The notes under the pieces are model-generated. The model was not told the origin of the DNA. It ran no database searches and saw only the letters and a program-made list of their open reading frames with translations. From the NCBI GenBank assembly GCA_021234155.1, contig JAJEKV010000046.1:4863665-4927664 (forward strand): a DNA stretch of 64,000 nucleotides, in the 5' to 3' direction. Position numbers and translations under genes: made by a program. Position 1 is the first letter of the stretch. The number at the start of each line of letters is the position of its first letter. Source of the stretch: Isoetes taiwanensis. Taxonomy: Eukaryota; Streptophyta; Lycopodiopsida; Isoetales; Isoetaceae. Shown here piece by piece: positions 14,028-25,156 of this stretch.

Positions 14028-14706
14028 AATTATGTAGGAAAATTTACCAAAATAACCTTAATTGTTGACTTAATTCCCAAAAAGCCCTTTGCATTTTTGA
14101 AATTCCCAAAATGCCCCTAATTCTTAGATATTTTTCCAAATAGCCCTTTGTATTTTAAAATCACCAGAAAGCACACTCTTACAATAGATGATCATTCTTG
14201 CGGTGGCTTTTAAATTCTGGCTTCTAGTTGTATATGCAGCCTATCATCCCAATGCTAGAAATTATTCAAGACAACTAGCTAAATGCTTTACAGAATCGTG
14301 TTGAAGGAGAAACTTTTGTAGCATCCAAAGTGGATAAGATGCTATAGTACACCCCAAAGGAAAGATGCTCAACAACATATTACAGAGCTCACTAAACAAG
14401 CTAGAAGGTGCATGGTAACTTCCTTCTAATGCATTTGTAAGTTCTGCAGCATGTGCCATAACGATAAGTTGCTAAGTATTATTGAGTCTAAACATGTCAG
14501 ACTTGCAAATGCAGTAAATGCTAGGATTGCTTTATGGGTCATGCATTTGCTATTTTTTCTAAGAATAAACTTAGCTTTATCCCCATGTAAATCGCAGAAA
14601 TGATTTTTAAAATACAAGGGCTACTTGGGAATTTCAAATAATACGAAGAGCTTTTTGGGGAAAAGGCAATAATTAAGGTTATTTTGGTAAATGTCCCAAT
14701 TATGTA
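14028..14706. mobile_element. non-autonomous Mutator-like element (MULE/MITE) with 9-bp target duplication
   Basis: The element runs from 14037 to 14697 (661 bp). Its left end, reading GGAAAATTTACCAAAATAAC, is matched by the inverted right end GGGACATTTACCAAAATAAC, and the inverted similarity goes on for about 110-130 bases on each side (left 14037-14165, right 14585-14697). The element is flanked by a perfect 9-bp direct repeat AATTATGTA at 14028-14036 and 14698-14706. Long terminal inverted repeats beginning GGGA-AATTTACC with 9-bp duplications are the mark of Mutator-like transposons. The inner 400 bp has only short open frames and no transposase, so it depends on a transposase elsewhere. 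It may have captured host sequence, but I do not recognise any. Confidence 0.85.
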
Positions 14707-15436
14707 TTAGCCCATTTAAGAAATGCTTTTCTAAGATCCTTATAAAATGCCAAAAATATTTTCAAAATTTAAATATTCAAAATCTGTTCGTTCTTCCATG
14801 TTTCAAGTACCCTCGTTTTTTTACACACTTACAAAAAGGCAATTTGAAACTTTTGATAGAATTACAAATTTCTGAAGTTTATTGAATAGAAATATTTATG
14901 GGATCGAGCATAGCCAGATCTAGAAAATATCGTTTAATAAAGAATTAATGAATGAAGAAACAAAACATAGCATATTGTACAACAAATATCTACATATGTA
15001 TAGAGGAAATGTTCCCAAAATGATCTCCAATGTTACCTGCAGCAAAATATATTTATATACCCATTGCCAAAAAAAACCCTTTACTGAATATAAAGTTCAT
15101 GGCATAATACACACACATACATACATTTCAAGGAGGCCTATGATTTCCTCAATAAACTATCATAACCAGGAGGTAAACAAATCCGTGAAACCCAGAGCAC
15201 AATCAACCGTAACAGTACATTACCTCCATGAGCTTGTTACTAAGCAAGAGGCAGCAGCATCGTTTTCCAACGGCATCCATGAACAGGAGCTGCATGTTCA
15301 CAAAATTTTAAATATACATGAACAGCTGCTGAAAATTCTATATTTCTAGAGAATGCACCAAGCACTTTGAGCTCAGCTAATTTTAGCACTCTTCTGTCTC
15401 TAGGGAAGCTTAGCAATATCAAGCAACAATAACTCA
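14707..15436. other. downstream flank of the PBP gene, possible 3' UTR
   Basis: This stretch lies between the Mutator-like element and the last coding-like sequence of the minus-strand PBP gene. On the minus strand an AATAAA occurs at 14882-14877, a possible polyadenylation signal if the transcript extends that far. No other gene is seen. Confidence 0.35.
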
Positions 15437-15717
15437 CTATCTGGTACACGGTGGAAGCAAGTTTTTTTCTGCAGCCTTGCCACATTAAATGGTTCAACAA
15501 AAGAATTAATAAGATAAACACCCTACTAGAATTCGACATCATAAAGCCACAAAAGTAAAGTTTCTTCACCTTGAAATGATGGGATGATAGATAGCTGGAC
15601 AACAGAAGGTGCAGAATGTCTGAAGGTATCAACAGACTCAGAAAAACCCTTCTTTGTCTTCCCTGCATACACTAGGACAACCTTCCTAGCATATTCATCA
15701 AAGTCTTCAAAGAGGTC
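15437..15717 (-). other. coding-like continuation of the PBP frame past its TAA codon
   Basis: Directly after the TAA at 15720-15718 the same frame stays open for 49 codons and reads as normal protein, beginning DLFEDFDEYARKVVLVYAGK, with mixed charged and aromatic residues. A possible splice donor (AAG|GTGAAG) follows at 15570/15569, and a possible last exon at 15468-15437 (acceptor CTGCAG) would end in TAG at 15439-15437. Without splicing, the frame runs on to TAG TAG near 15526. Two readings are possible: the TAA is a premature stop in what should be one codon away from glutamine, and the real C-terminus lies here; or this is 3' UTR that happens to be open. The amino acid make-up favours the first. 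Confidence 0.45.
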
Positions 15718-18700
15718 TTAATGGTCACTAATAGCTTTCCTCTTAATTGTTGTTGCCCATGATATAGCTAACTGAACAATCTGATTCTCAGATAAACCTG
15801 CATGCATGACTTTGTCAGAATTAAGATAGCAGTATAAGGATGAAAATTCAAAATATAATACTCGTATGTATATTTAAAACCAATGTCTATGGGATCATTA
15901 CGACTGACTCTACCTTTTCCAGCCTCCAGAACAAAGCCTTTCCACTTTGCTTTGATAGCCCGCATTTCTTCCACCATCTTATAGTGTGTAATGGTCCACT
16001 CTTGCATTTTTTCTCGCTCTTCCCATGTTACGCTTGCCTTTTCCCAGTCCCAGACTTCTTTCCACTGAACATTTTGTTCGCTCGTACGTGATTCCTTTCT
16101 TATATCCTGATGTTTCATCATATCAAGCATCTTACCATTATAAAGGATAAAACAAAGCTCACAATGTACCCGGAAACCAATCCTGGGAGGACGACGTGAT
16201 CTCTTTTCAAATTCCCTAGGACCCCTGCTCCCATATTTATCACGTCCTATGTCATGAAATCTACGCACAGGTACCCCCTACACACAACAGTATAGAAATG
16301 TTAGTATGTATTCCATCAGCAAGAGCAGGGAAAGGGGAAAAACCTCATGAACAGCAACCATAAATTGCTGCCAAAGTGGAGCAGCATGAGAAGCTCCTGT
16401 ACCTGCAATACAAATCAAAAGACACGATATAGATAACACCGTAAAAGTAGCACCTCCTGTAACACAAAAAGGGTACCTGGATGTAACCCACCAACTGGTT
16501 TATTATCATCATATCCTAACCAAACCTGGAACCCCAAAACAGGCATGATAAAGGACATTCATCTCAAGATACTTCCATACTCAAGAATACACGAATCTAA
16601 TCATAACCTCGCATATAAATAATCACATCCATGCATTGAAAATAAACTTGTGATGCCATATGCCAATAAATGAAAGAAAATCACAGCTGATGAACTGTGC
16701 GATGCAGAAACAAGCAGCTTTCATGTGCCTTGATGTAAGCTCAATAAAAATCAAATATGTCACTTTTATACCACGCATGAAAGCTCTGGAGTAAATCCTG
16801 CAAACCAGACATCTCGATATCCATCTGAGGTGCCCGTCTTCCCAGCACAAGGTCGACCGATACGAGCTGCTCGACCAGTTCCACGTTCAACTACACCCTG
16901 TTAACATGTATATAAGTACTGATCTCACAATGCTAAGAAACAGTTTGATGCAAACCTGCAAGAGTCTACGAAGCTCAGACACTGCATGTTTCAGTCTACA
17001 AATAAATAAGTACAAGCTCGTTGCTGCTGCATGTATGTAAATCAGATATTGTTTTAGGCCAGTATCATCATAACAAAAAAACATGGAGCAAATTGTACCT
17101 GCTTTGAAGAAGTTTTACCATCAGGAAGCCACATGCGGTGATTAAATGTGGCTCATAGACACCCCCTCGGGTTTATCGTTGAATAAACAGTGGCTAGCTG
17201 AAGAGGCGTGACCTATGAAAAGCAAATAAAATCTTGTGTGCAAAGCCCCTCGAAAACTATTAATGATCTTCTGTCTTTGACGACATACCTCACAGCCTCC
17301 AAGAGACAATGTCAGCTCATGTGGAAGAAATGTTTCTACCCCTAGAATCCTCCCCATTCTGCACACCTAAACAGTGCAGGAACAGTGTCAGTCTCAAAAA
17401 ACATCACCACATGACTCTGACCACCTTTTCGCCCTTCACGTGACCTTGGCATACCTTATCAACTCCGACTTCAGCACAGAGTTTTACAGTTGGCACATTT
17501 AATGACTTCAACAATGCCTCTTCTAATGTCACCTATGGTGACATATAACAACCATAAGAGCATTGTTCCCCAACTTTAAGAAAGCAATCATAAGGGCAAT
17601 CTCAAGCAGCTTACCTGCCCTCTGAATTTGAGATCATAATTTTCTGGTGTAAATCCTCCTACTGTATATGGCTCATCAACAAGAACATGACCACGCTCTC
17701 TAGAAACAAAACATTAATGAAATTTCAAGAGGATAGCAACAAACATCTGACAACGGTGATTACATACATTCCTTCGGCAAGGGCCGTAAGATATACAACA
17801 GGTTTGAATGTTGACCCAGGTGGACGGAATGCCTGTACATAAACAGCAAGATTTGGCGTGAAAAGAACTACAAAAAAGGAATGATTCTTTGATAAAACAA
17901 TTATCTACCTGCGTAGCACGGTTAAAATTGCTTTCATAGTAATCCCTTCCCCCAACAAGAACTCGAACTGCACCATCATGTGGATCGATTCCAACAATTG
18001 CTCCCTCCAATCTTGGAACAAATAACAAGGGTTCAAACCGCTGTTCAATCCAAATCTGCTTAGAGCATCACATGTACCTTGCTTCCCTTGCTTTCTTATA
18101 CTCTTCCTCATAGGATGACAGTGATGCTTCTAACAACTTCTCCCTGTAAATTATAACGATAATGGATATAACATATGTGTAAAACCCACAAAGCTGATCA
18201 GCATACATAGTTGAGAATCTTGAAGTAACAGCAGCTGCTGCTTTATTGGCTGCCAATGATACCAACTGGCTTTCTGCCTCCTCCCTGCAAAATGCAGTTG
18301 GCATCATGATAATTCTAAGTTATATTATCTAGATAAGTACAAACTAACCATTTACTATGTTCCGCATCACTTGTGTCGCTTAGAGTAAATGCAGTAGACT
18401 TTTGACGAAGCTTCTGAGCTTCATGCCGTGCTCTGTATGCATACCATGAGCATCTTTTCCTTACTAAGTAATCAGATACATAAAGATTGGACAAACCTTT
18501 TGACAGCCACAGCTATAGCTTCAGTGATTTGATTATTCCGAGCCTTCCAAAAGATCTGCAGTTTCTCCATCGTTTTCTGAATTGCTTTGTCGGCAAGTAC
18601 TACACGTTCTTCATCATATTCAGCAGCCCCATCATGAATGACCTTTTCAGCTATTTCTTGCATACCCAAATCAAGAGTTGTGTGCACCTGAATATACAAC

Positions 18701-21700
18701 ACCAGGGCAGCTTTTAGACTTTCTGATAAGTTAAATATCACATAAGAATGAGCAGAACTTCAAACGCATTATTCTGATAACTTTTCAGACTTTCTAATAA
18801 GTTAAACATCACATAAGAATCGAACTTCAAAAGCATTGTTCTCATAACCTTATGGTGGCCTTTTATAAAATTCGACAAAACCAAATTCTGATATATCTCA
18901 TAAAATGTTCACACATTATGAAAAAGCTGCATTCAGTAATTAGGCCATCTTAATCACAGTCCATGCAGGTAAGAACTTTTGAACATAACAACACTTAGAT
19001 CACATTTGCTGGTCATGTGCTGTGCCTGTTAATTTAATAATTACGTACCTAACAAGTTCTGATCAAACTGCTGTATTTTCTTGCAGATATAACAGATAAT
19101 ATTTATCCAATGTTTCAGTCTACACACGCAATTCAAATTCCATCAACATACACATAGCATTTTTTCCTATAGCTTTGATTTTTTCATTAAAGGTACAAGC
19201 AGATATAACAGCCAATAAATCTGAGCTCTTTCAACTCCTAATGTCATTACATGGAAGCAACATAGCCATGGCTCAGAAGCTGAATCAGGAATAGTTAATG
19301 CCATTCCTAACCTTGAGAATTAAGTTAAATCATATACAATCAGCATTTAAGCCTGTGAATGTGCACTTGTTGCTTTTGCTATTTAACTTGCATTCCACAT
19401 GCATGGACATACAACTGGTGTTAATAGCTGGTGTTTTATGAGACCCAGACCTAATAAAGCGGACGCAAGGAGTTAAGTCTCAGGAAGTTGTATTAAGGCA
19501 GTAGCTTGCTATTTAGCTACAAACTCAAGATTCAGAAATTCAGAAGGAAGACTAGGAAGACTATTATAAAAATCATATCATCAGGAATAGAGAAGTCCAG
19601 TAATTCCTTAATGTCTTTTATGTTGTGTTAGTCATGCACAGCTAAAAACCCTAAAGGATATTAAATGGCAGACCTGAATGAAATTAGTAATTCTTTTTGC
19701 AGCTGTGCATTTTAACTTATATTTACAAAAAATTCAAGGAGATATTAGCACTGGTGTTGTAACAGACAAAGAAAGAAAAGAGAGGGTGAATTCCTTGATG
19801 TCTAACGAAGAAAGAAAAGAGAGGGTGATTTCCTTGATGTCTATTATGTTGTGTCAGTCACGCACAGCTAAAAAACACTGAAGGATATTAAAAAGTGCTT
19901 ATGGGGTGATATTTTTATTGTTGCTGTGCTTTTTAACTTGCATGCCATGATAATAACAGCTGCCATTTTCTGAGTCCGTTCAGCCTTAGACCCAACAAAG
20001 TGGAAGCAAGAGGATAGTTAAGACCCAGGAAGTGTAACATATTAAGGCAGTAGTTTATTATCATGTTCTCAAAAATACAGAAGTCTATTCATTCTTTCTG
20101 TAACTATAAATTTTAAGATAGGAAGAAGATACAAGCAAATATTAACAGCTGGTGTTGCCTGATTCTTTCTGGACCAGACCTCATCAACTGGAAGGAAGAA
20201 GAAAAAAGATAGAAGATAAAAGATGGCCAAGACTTGAATCGGTGAGAACTGATTACCTAAAGTAGGTGGCTAATTTTCACAAGAGCAATAAAATAGAAAA
20301 ACGAAAAAGATGGTGATTTCATTAATGTCTATAAGATCAAAAGGTTATGGTGTGTAGTTTTGGCATAAACATATTTAAATGTATTGTCGCTGCACTTTTT
20401 AACTTGCATGCCATAAGGACATAAAAGCAGATAATAACAGCTGATGTTTTCTGAGTTTTTTCAGCCTCGCACCTCACAAAGTGGAAGCAAGAGGATAGTT
20501 AAAACTCAGAAATTTGTACCGTAGAAAGGCAGTAGCTTTGTTATTTCAAGTATCATATTATCAAGAATCAAGAAGTTAATAAATTTCTTCTGTAGCCGTG
20601 CATTTTAAGTCAATCATAAGAACAGACAAACAGATATTAACAGCTGGTTTTGCCTGAGCTCTTTCAGCCCCACACCTCATCAGGTAGAAGAAAGACACGG
20701 CTAATTAAGACTCAAAAAACGGAGAACTGAATATCTAATGTAGGTCACTATTGTCTTAAAATAGAAAGAACATAAGCAAGGTGATTTTGCTGATGTCTAA
20801 GAGATAAAAAGAATTATAGTGTGTAGTTATGCCCAATTATGACATGGGAGAATGTGTATTGTTACTGTGCTTTTTATCTTGCATGCCATAAGGAAATAAA
20901 AAGCAGATAATAATGCTGATGTTTTTCTGAGTCCAGCCCCAAACTTCACAAAGTAGAAGCAAGAGGATAGTTAAGACCGTAGTTTGTTAGTTATCATCAA
21001 GAATAAAGGTCCATTAATTCTCCATGTAGTCACGCATATCAACTCATTCATAAAAGGAGACAAGCAGATATTAATAAGCGGTGTTGCCACAGTTCTTTCA
21101 GCCCCATACTGCCTAGTAGGTGGTGAGGGGTTGAATCAAAAGTTACAGGAACTGATATCTAAAGTAGCACTTGGCTTTGTTGTATGCCTGAACAAAGAGA
21201 AAACTGGTAATTTCTAATTACGTCTAAGAGTCGCCATATGTGTAATTGTGCACCGATCAGAAATCCTGAGCTATATGAAAATGTGCACATGGGAGAATAT
21301 TTGTATTGTCGCTGTGCTTTTTAACTTGCATGCCATGAGGACATAAAAGCAGATAATAACAGCTGATGTTTTCTGAGTCCTTTCAGCCACAGACCTCACA
21401 AAGTGGAAGCAAGAGGATAGTTAAGACTCAGGAAGCTGTAAGAGTAGTAAGGCAGCAGTTTGTTAGTTCAAGAACTATATCATCAAGAATGAAGGAGTCC
21501 ATTGATTCTTTCTGCAAATCTATCTCCTCATTCATAAAAAGTGACAAGCAGATATTAACAGCTGGTGTTGCTCGAGTTCTTACAGTCCCAGACCTCATCA
21601 AGTAGAAGAAAGATGATAGTTAAGACTCCAAAAGGTGAAATGAATATCTAAAGTAGGTGACTAATTTGTCCACGTTCTTGAAATAGAAAAAAGAAAAGAA

Positions 21701-24700
21701 CGGGTGCTTTCAATGATGTCTATAGGTCAAAAAGTTATGATGCGTAGTTAGCACGGCTAAGAAACCCTGAAATACATGTTCGTGCATATGGAAACGGCTC
21801 CGGTACTTGGTTCTGTGCTTAGTTAAACCCGCATGCCATAAGTACGCAGCTATGATAACTACAGCTGATGTTTTCTGAGTCATTTCAGCCCCAGACCTCA
21901 CAAAGTGGAAGCAAGATATTAGTTAAGTGACTCACAGTCGTAGTTTAATTTCATGACGCGGATCAACATAAAGAAATTTAGCTCTTGTGCCTGCAAATTT
22001 ATTTCAGAATTCATAAAAAGGAAGTGAGGCTGGCCTTAGCTTAAAATGTCAATTTTCAGTCCATCTCATAAGATGATACAAGACTCCAAAAGATACGAAT
22101 ATCTAAAGTAGGTGACTAATTTGTCCCAGGTGCCTTGGAACAGAACGAGAAAGGAAAAGATGCTTTCAATAATGTCGATGAGATCAAAAATTTATGGTGC
22201 GTAGTTAACACAGCTAAGAAACCCTAAAAGATAATAAAATGTGCACATGGAAAACCATCTGTATTGTCGCTGTGCTTTTTAACTTGCATGCCATAAGGAC
22301 ATAAAAGCAGATAATTACAGCTGATGTTTTCTGAGCCCTTTCAGCCCCAGACCCCATAGTAGCCAAGTAGGGATAGTTAAGACTCGTAATGTAAGTTTAC
22401 CCCAAGGATCATGTTATCAAGAATAAGAAGTCCTGCTATGTATTGTGCATTCTAGCTTGTAATTTATGCGAAGATACAAACAGATATTAATGGCTGGTGC
22501 TGTCTTTCTTTCAGCCCCAGACCTGATCATGTAGAAGGAAGAGGATAGAAGATAGTTAAGACTCAAAAAGATAAGAATTATCTACTAAATTAGGTAGCTA
22601 GTTATGTCCCAGGCCCCTTGAAATAAAGAAAGAAAGAGAAAATATGGTCTCAGCAAAGTCCTTGAGATGTGATTATGCGCAGCTAAGAAGAAACTCTGAA
22701 ATATATTAAGAAATAAGTCATAACCACAAATTTAAATCAAAAGGTTCTATGCTTCTCTATCATCATCCAAGGGGTGGACAACTCTTTGTGTGACTGTCCA
22801 TTAAGGGCTCATATATGGTTTTTCATCTCCACAATGAGTTGACAACAATTATGGTAGGAACTACATGAATCGTATGCAGTCAATTTTTATAAAAATAGAT
22901 ATTACACAGACAATACAGCTACATGTCTGAGTAAGAGATAATTAGTAAATCGCATTCATATTGTCTTTCACTCCCTATTTTTACTTTAAATGGACATTTG
23001 TGCATTCATTTGCAATCAAACAATAAGGATCAATCACAAAACACTCAATATTTGCAATCCTCATGCGATTCAAAAACCAAATATCACGTAGTATAAGAAA
23101 AAGAAAGTACTTAACCTCTAGCCCTCCTTGGAGGATCAGGTCTTGCCCATATTTCTGGGTCAACTCGTATAGAACCTGTTAAGAATTTACGTAAGACCCT
23201 AATGGATGTACAAAAAGAAAGCACGACTATCAAAGATCCAACCTCGCTCACAAAATATGGGGCTTTCCATGGTCCAGACATCACCTCCTTCAGTTCAATA
23301 GCAAGTGCAAGTGGCTCTTCAACTGCATTTTCTGCAGTTGCAGCATCAAGGAATCCAGCCTCAACCATGCGACGCAACGCCCTAGCCTGAGGCTTCTTAC
23401 CTCTATCACACGAAAATTTAGAAAAATATCAAAATGAAGGAAAAAGACATCCTAAAGAAAGGAAAATAATTTCAAGAACAATGCATGGTAGAAAGATCTA
23501 ATGGCAATTTTCAAGGTCTGGGGATACATGAACTGCTTCAACGGAATAAAGCAGACCATTCATATCTGGCATACAAGCTAGCAATACCAATTACAAAATT
23601 GCACATTCAGGCTAAAGAAAAAAGACATGCATGACTAACCTGCTGGGATCATGATATGGCGAAAGAAGTTCTGGAGCAGGGATAATTCCTGCTAGCATTG
23701 CACATTCTCCTAAAGTTAGTAGTGATGGGTGCTTTCCAAAATAAAATGCTGATGCAGCCTCAATCCCATATAGACCATGCCCCCAGTAGATCTGCAAAAC
23801 ATCGTTATTAAAGACAGAGAAATTTTGGCTTGGCAAGAACCACCAGGAAGGTAAGCCAGATCCAAATGACTAGCCCTTTGCCAGCACCTTCAGAGTAAAA
23901 CCAAAAAAAAAGTATGTGAAAATATGAAGCATAAAAATGCTTCTGCTTTTGTAGGATTCCTATGCTAGGCCTTATTATTGGCAACAACAAGAATTAATTG
24001 CCTTATCTAACTACCCATATGCGTACATCAGTTATAATGCCTTGTTATTTTGCACCTTAATATAATGTATGTAATTTTTTATATACAGCAAAAAGAGATA
24101 AAAGTTTTATGATAGTCTATCTTAACTCCAAAAAAAGAGATTTACCTTATTCAGATAGAGATGTAGAATATCCCACTTTGACATTTGTTTCTCCAGTAGC
24201 AAAGCTAGAATAATCTCTACAAGCTTGCGGACCCACTTCCGTTCATTCGTCAAAAACATATTCTTGACAAGCTGTTGGAGGCACGGGTAAGCATATATTA
24301 TACAGAAATAAACAAAGAAAAGTGCAAAGAAAAACAGGTGCTACGCCTTCCTTGCCATAAAGGTAATAAATATCCTAAATAAAAGCTAAGGAGAATAAAC
24401 ATAACAAAAAAAACATAGAATGAAGCCAGTGAACACCAATTGTACCTGTTGGGTGATAGTACTGCCTCCTCCACTTGCTGACATAGATAACACGGCTCGA
24501 GAAAGTCCTCTAGGATCAATTCCATGATGTTCAAAAAATCTCCGATCCTCAGAAGCCACCACAGCCTGCCACATAGCTGATGGGATATCACCAGGACGAA
24601 GTGGCCCTGCACTCTGTAGGGGATTTGGCTTCCCACTGTAACCACCTGATACAATTGTGGCAATAACCACTCCATGACGATCGTAGATTACAGTGCCCGA

Positions 24701-25156
24701 CTGAGGTTCACCCCGATTGCTGGATACATCTTTAGGTTCTTCATCAACAAGTTTTTTCCACCTGTCCAGAAAATCTGGTGGCAATGTTGATATAAGAACC
24801 TTCAGAAATCCTGCAGCTCCGCTAAATATTATAGCCAATGCAAGGTTTCTAAGGGATAACTTTGTCTCATTTCCTAAAACCTTTGTCATAAGTGATTTAA
24901 ACGGATCTCGACGCTCCTTTTCATCATGGGCAGAAGCAATCTTATTGAAGGAGTTAACTTTCGTGGACTTCAGAGCCTGCTGCAATGCACTTTGGAGCTG
25001 TGATGTCAAGCAGGATAATGTTAAAGCCTTCACATCTGTTCCACATTCTTGGCTATGGATACGGCAATGCAAGTTTGCATACTTGTTATTGGCACTGGTA
25101 TCTGGAGGTGAAAAAATGCATGCCGCTTGTTGCAGCGGCCAGCTCTGCGTAGTCAT
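15718..25156 (-). CDS. PBP: class A penicillin-binding protein (plastid murein polymerase), 19 exons
   Basis: A bifunctional peptidoglycan synthase: an N-terminal GT51 glycosyltransferase polymerises lipid II and a C-terminal transpeptidase cross-links the strands. In moss the homologue is needed for chloroplast division. Coding exons (minus strand, all GT-AG): 25156-24446, 24271-24146, 23791-23640, 23402-23243, 23175-23116, 18687-18497, 18432-18349, 18284-18207, 18143-17909, 17832-17768, 17699-17615, 17532-17455, 17366-17289, 17212-17099, 16897-16772, 16525-16477, 16402-16344, 16277-15914, 15797-15718. Phases all agree and give 964 residues. Seen: Ser/Thr-rich leader, one membrane segment at about 104-125, GT51 motif EDRRFFEHHG with catalytic Glu203, GSTITQQLVKN (231-241), RKLVE to Glu256, GHGLYGIEAAS (283-293); transpeptidase SxxK as STFK (Ser606, Lys609), SLN (659-661), KTGTS (759-763). 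Residues 410-560 are an Ala/Glu/Lys-rich helical insertion; 818-964 is a charged, Trp-containing tail outside known PBP domains. Odd points: in-frame TGA at codon 546, two cancelling indels in exon 14, and a doubtful terminal TAA. The ATG at 25156 is the first Met not followed by a stop; an upstream ATG at 25270 is in frame. Confidence 0.93.
17099..17212 (-). other. PBP: PBP exon 14 with two cancelling single-base indels
   Basis: The exon is 114 nt, exactly 38 codons, and opens VTPLQLATVYSTIN. Read straight on it meets TGA six codons later. If one C of the CCC at about 17170-17168 is taken as extra, the next eleven codons read as conserved transpeptidase sequence (GGVYEPHLIT). At about 17143-17138 one C is then missing (CACCGC), and restoring the original frame gives MWLPDGKTSSKQ to the donor. 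The net length is unchanged. Both changes lie in short C runs, the usual place for long-read indel errors, so assembly error is the first explanation; true compensating mutations are possible. Confidence 0.75.
18068..18070 (-). other. PBP: in-frame TGA inside PBP exon 9
   Basis: Exon 9 (18143-17909) is open in one frame from its acceptor to its donor except for this TGA at codon 546. Upstream residues YKKAREARYM and downstream residues CSKQIWIEQRFEPLLFVPRL are in the same frame, and the latter lead into the conserved VGGRD and FNRATQ segments. The GT just upstream (AAG|GTACAT) cannot be a donor: every nearby AG leaves an intron of under 40 nt and puts the exon in the wrong frame. One C-to-T change from CGA (Arg) would explain it. 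Confidence 0.85.
19380..22640. repeat. tandem array of about 480-bp units inside PBP intron 5
   Basis: The 4,428-nt intron 5 (23115-18688) is the only long intron of the gene; the others are 63-354 nt. It is built of diverged direct repeats. A block with cttgcatgccataaggacat recurs near 19387, 19937, 20399, 20876, 21322, 21826 and 22280, spacing about 450-550 bp. Each unit contains two related halves: one with gcagataataacagctgatg and cacaaagtggaagcaagag, the other with gcagatattaacagctggtg and catcaagtagaagaaagat (near 20130, 20635, 21060, 21545, 22475). The array is thus a dimeric repeat with six to seven copies. Older and younger copies differ by many small indels. Confidence 0.85.

Noticed and set aside
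18070-18103. A mini-intron that would remove the TGA in exon 9
   Set aside because: The only GT (at 18076) with nearby AGs gives introns of under 40 nt and moves the downstream conserved sequence out of frame.
15718-25156. PBP as bacterial contamination or recent transfer
   Set aside because: Eighteen GT-AG introns with consistent phases and surrounding plant repeats show a nuclear gene.
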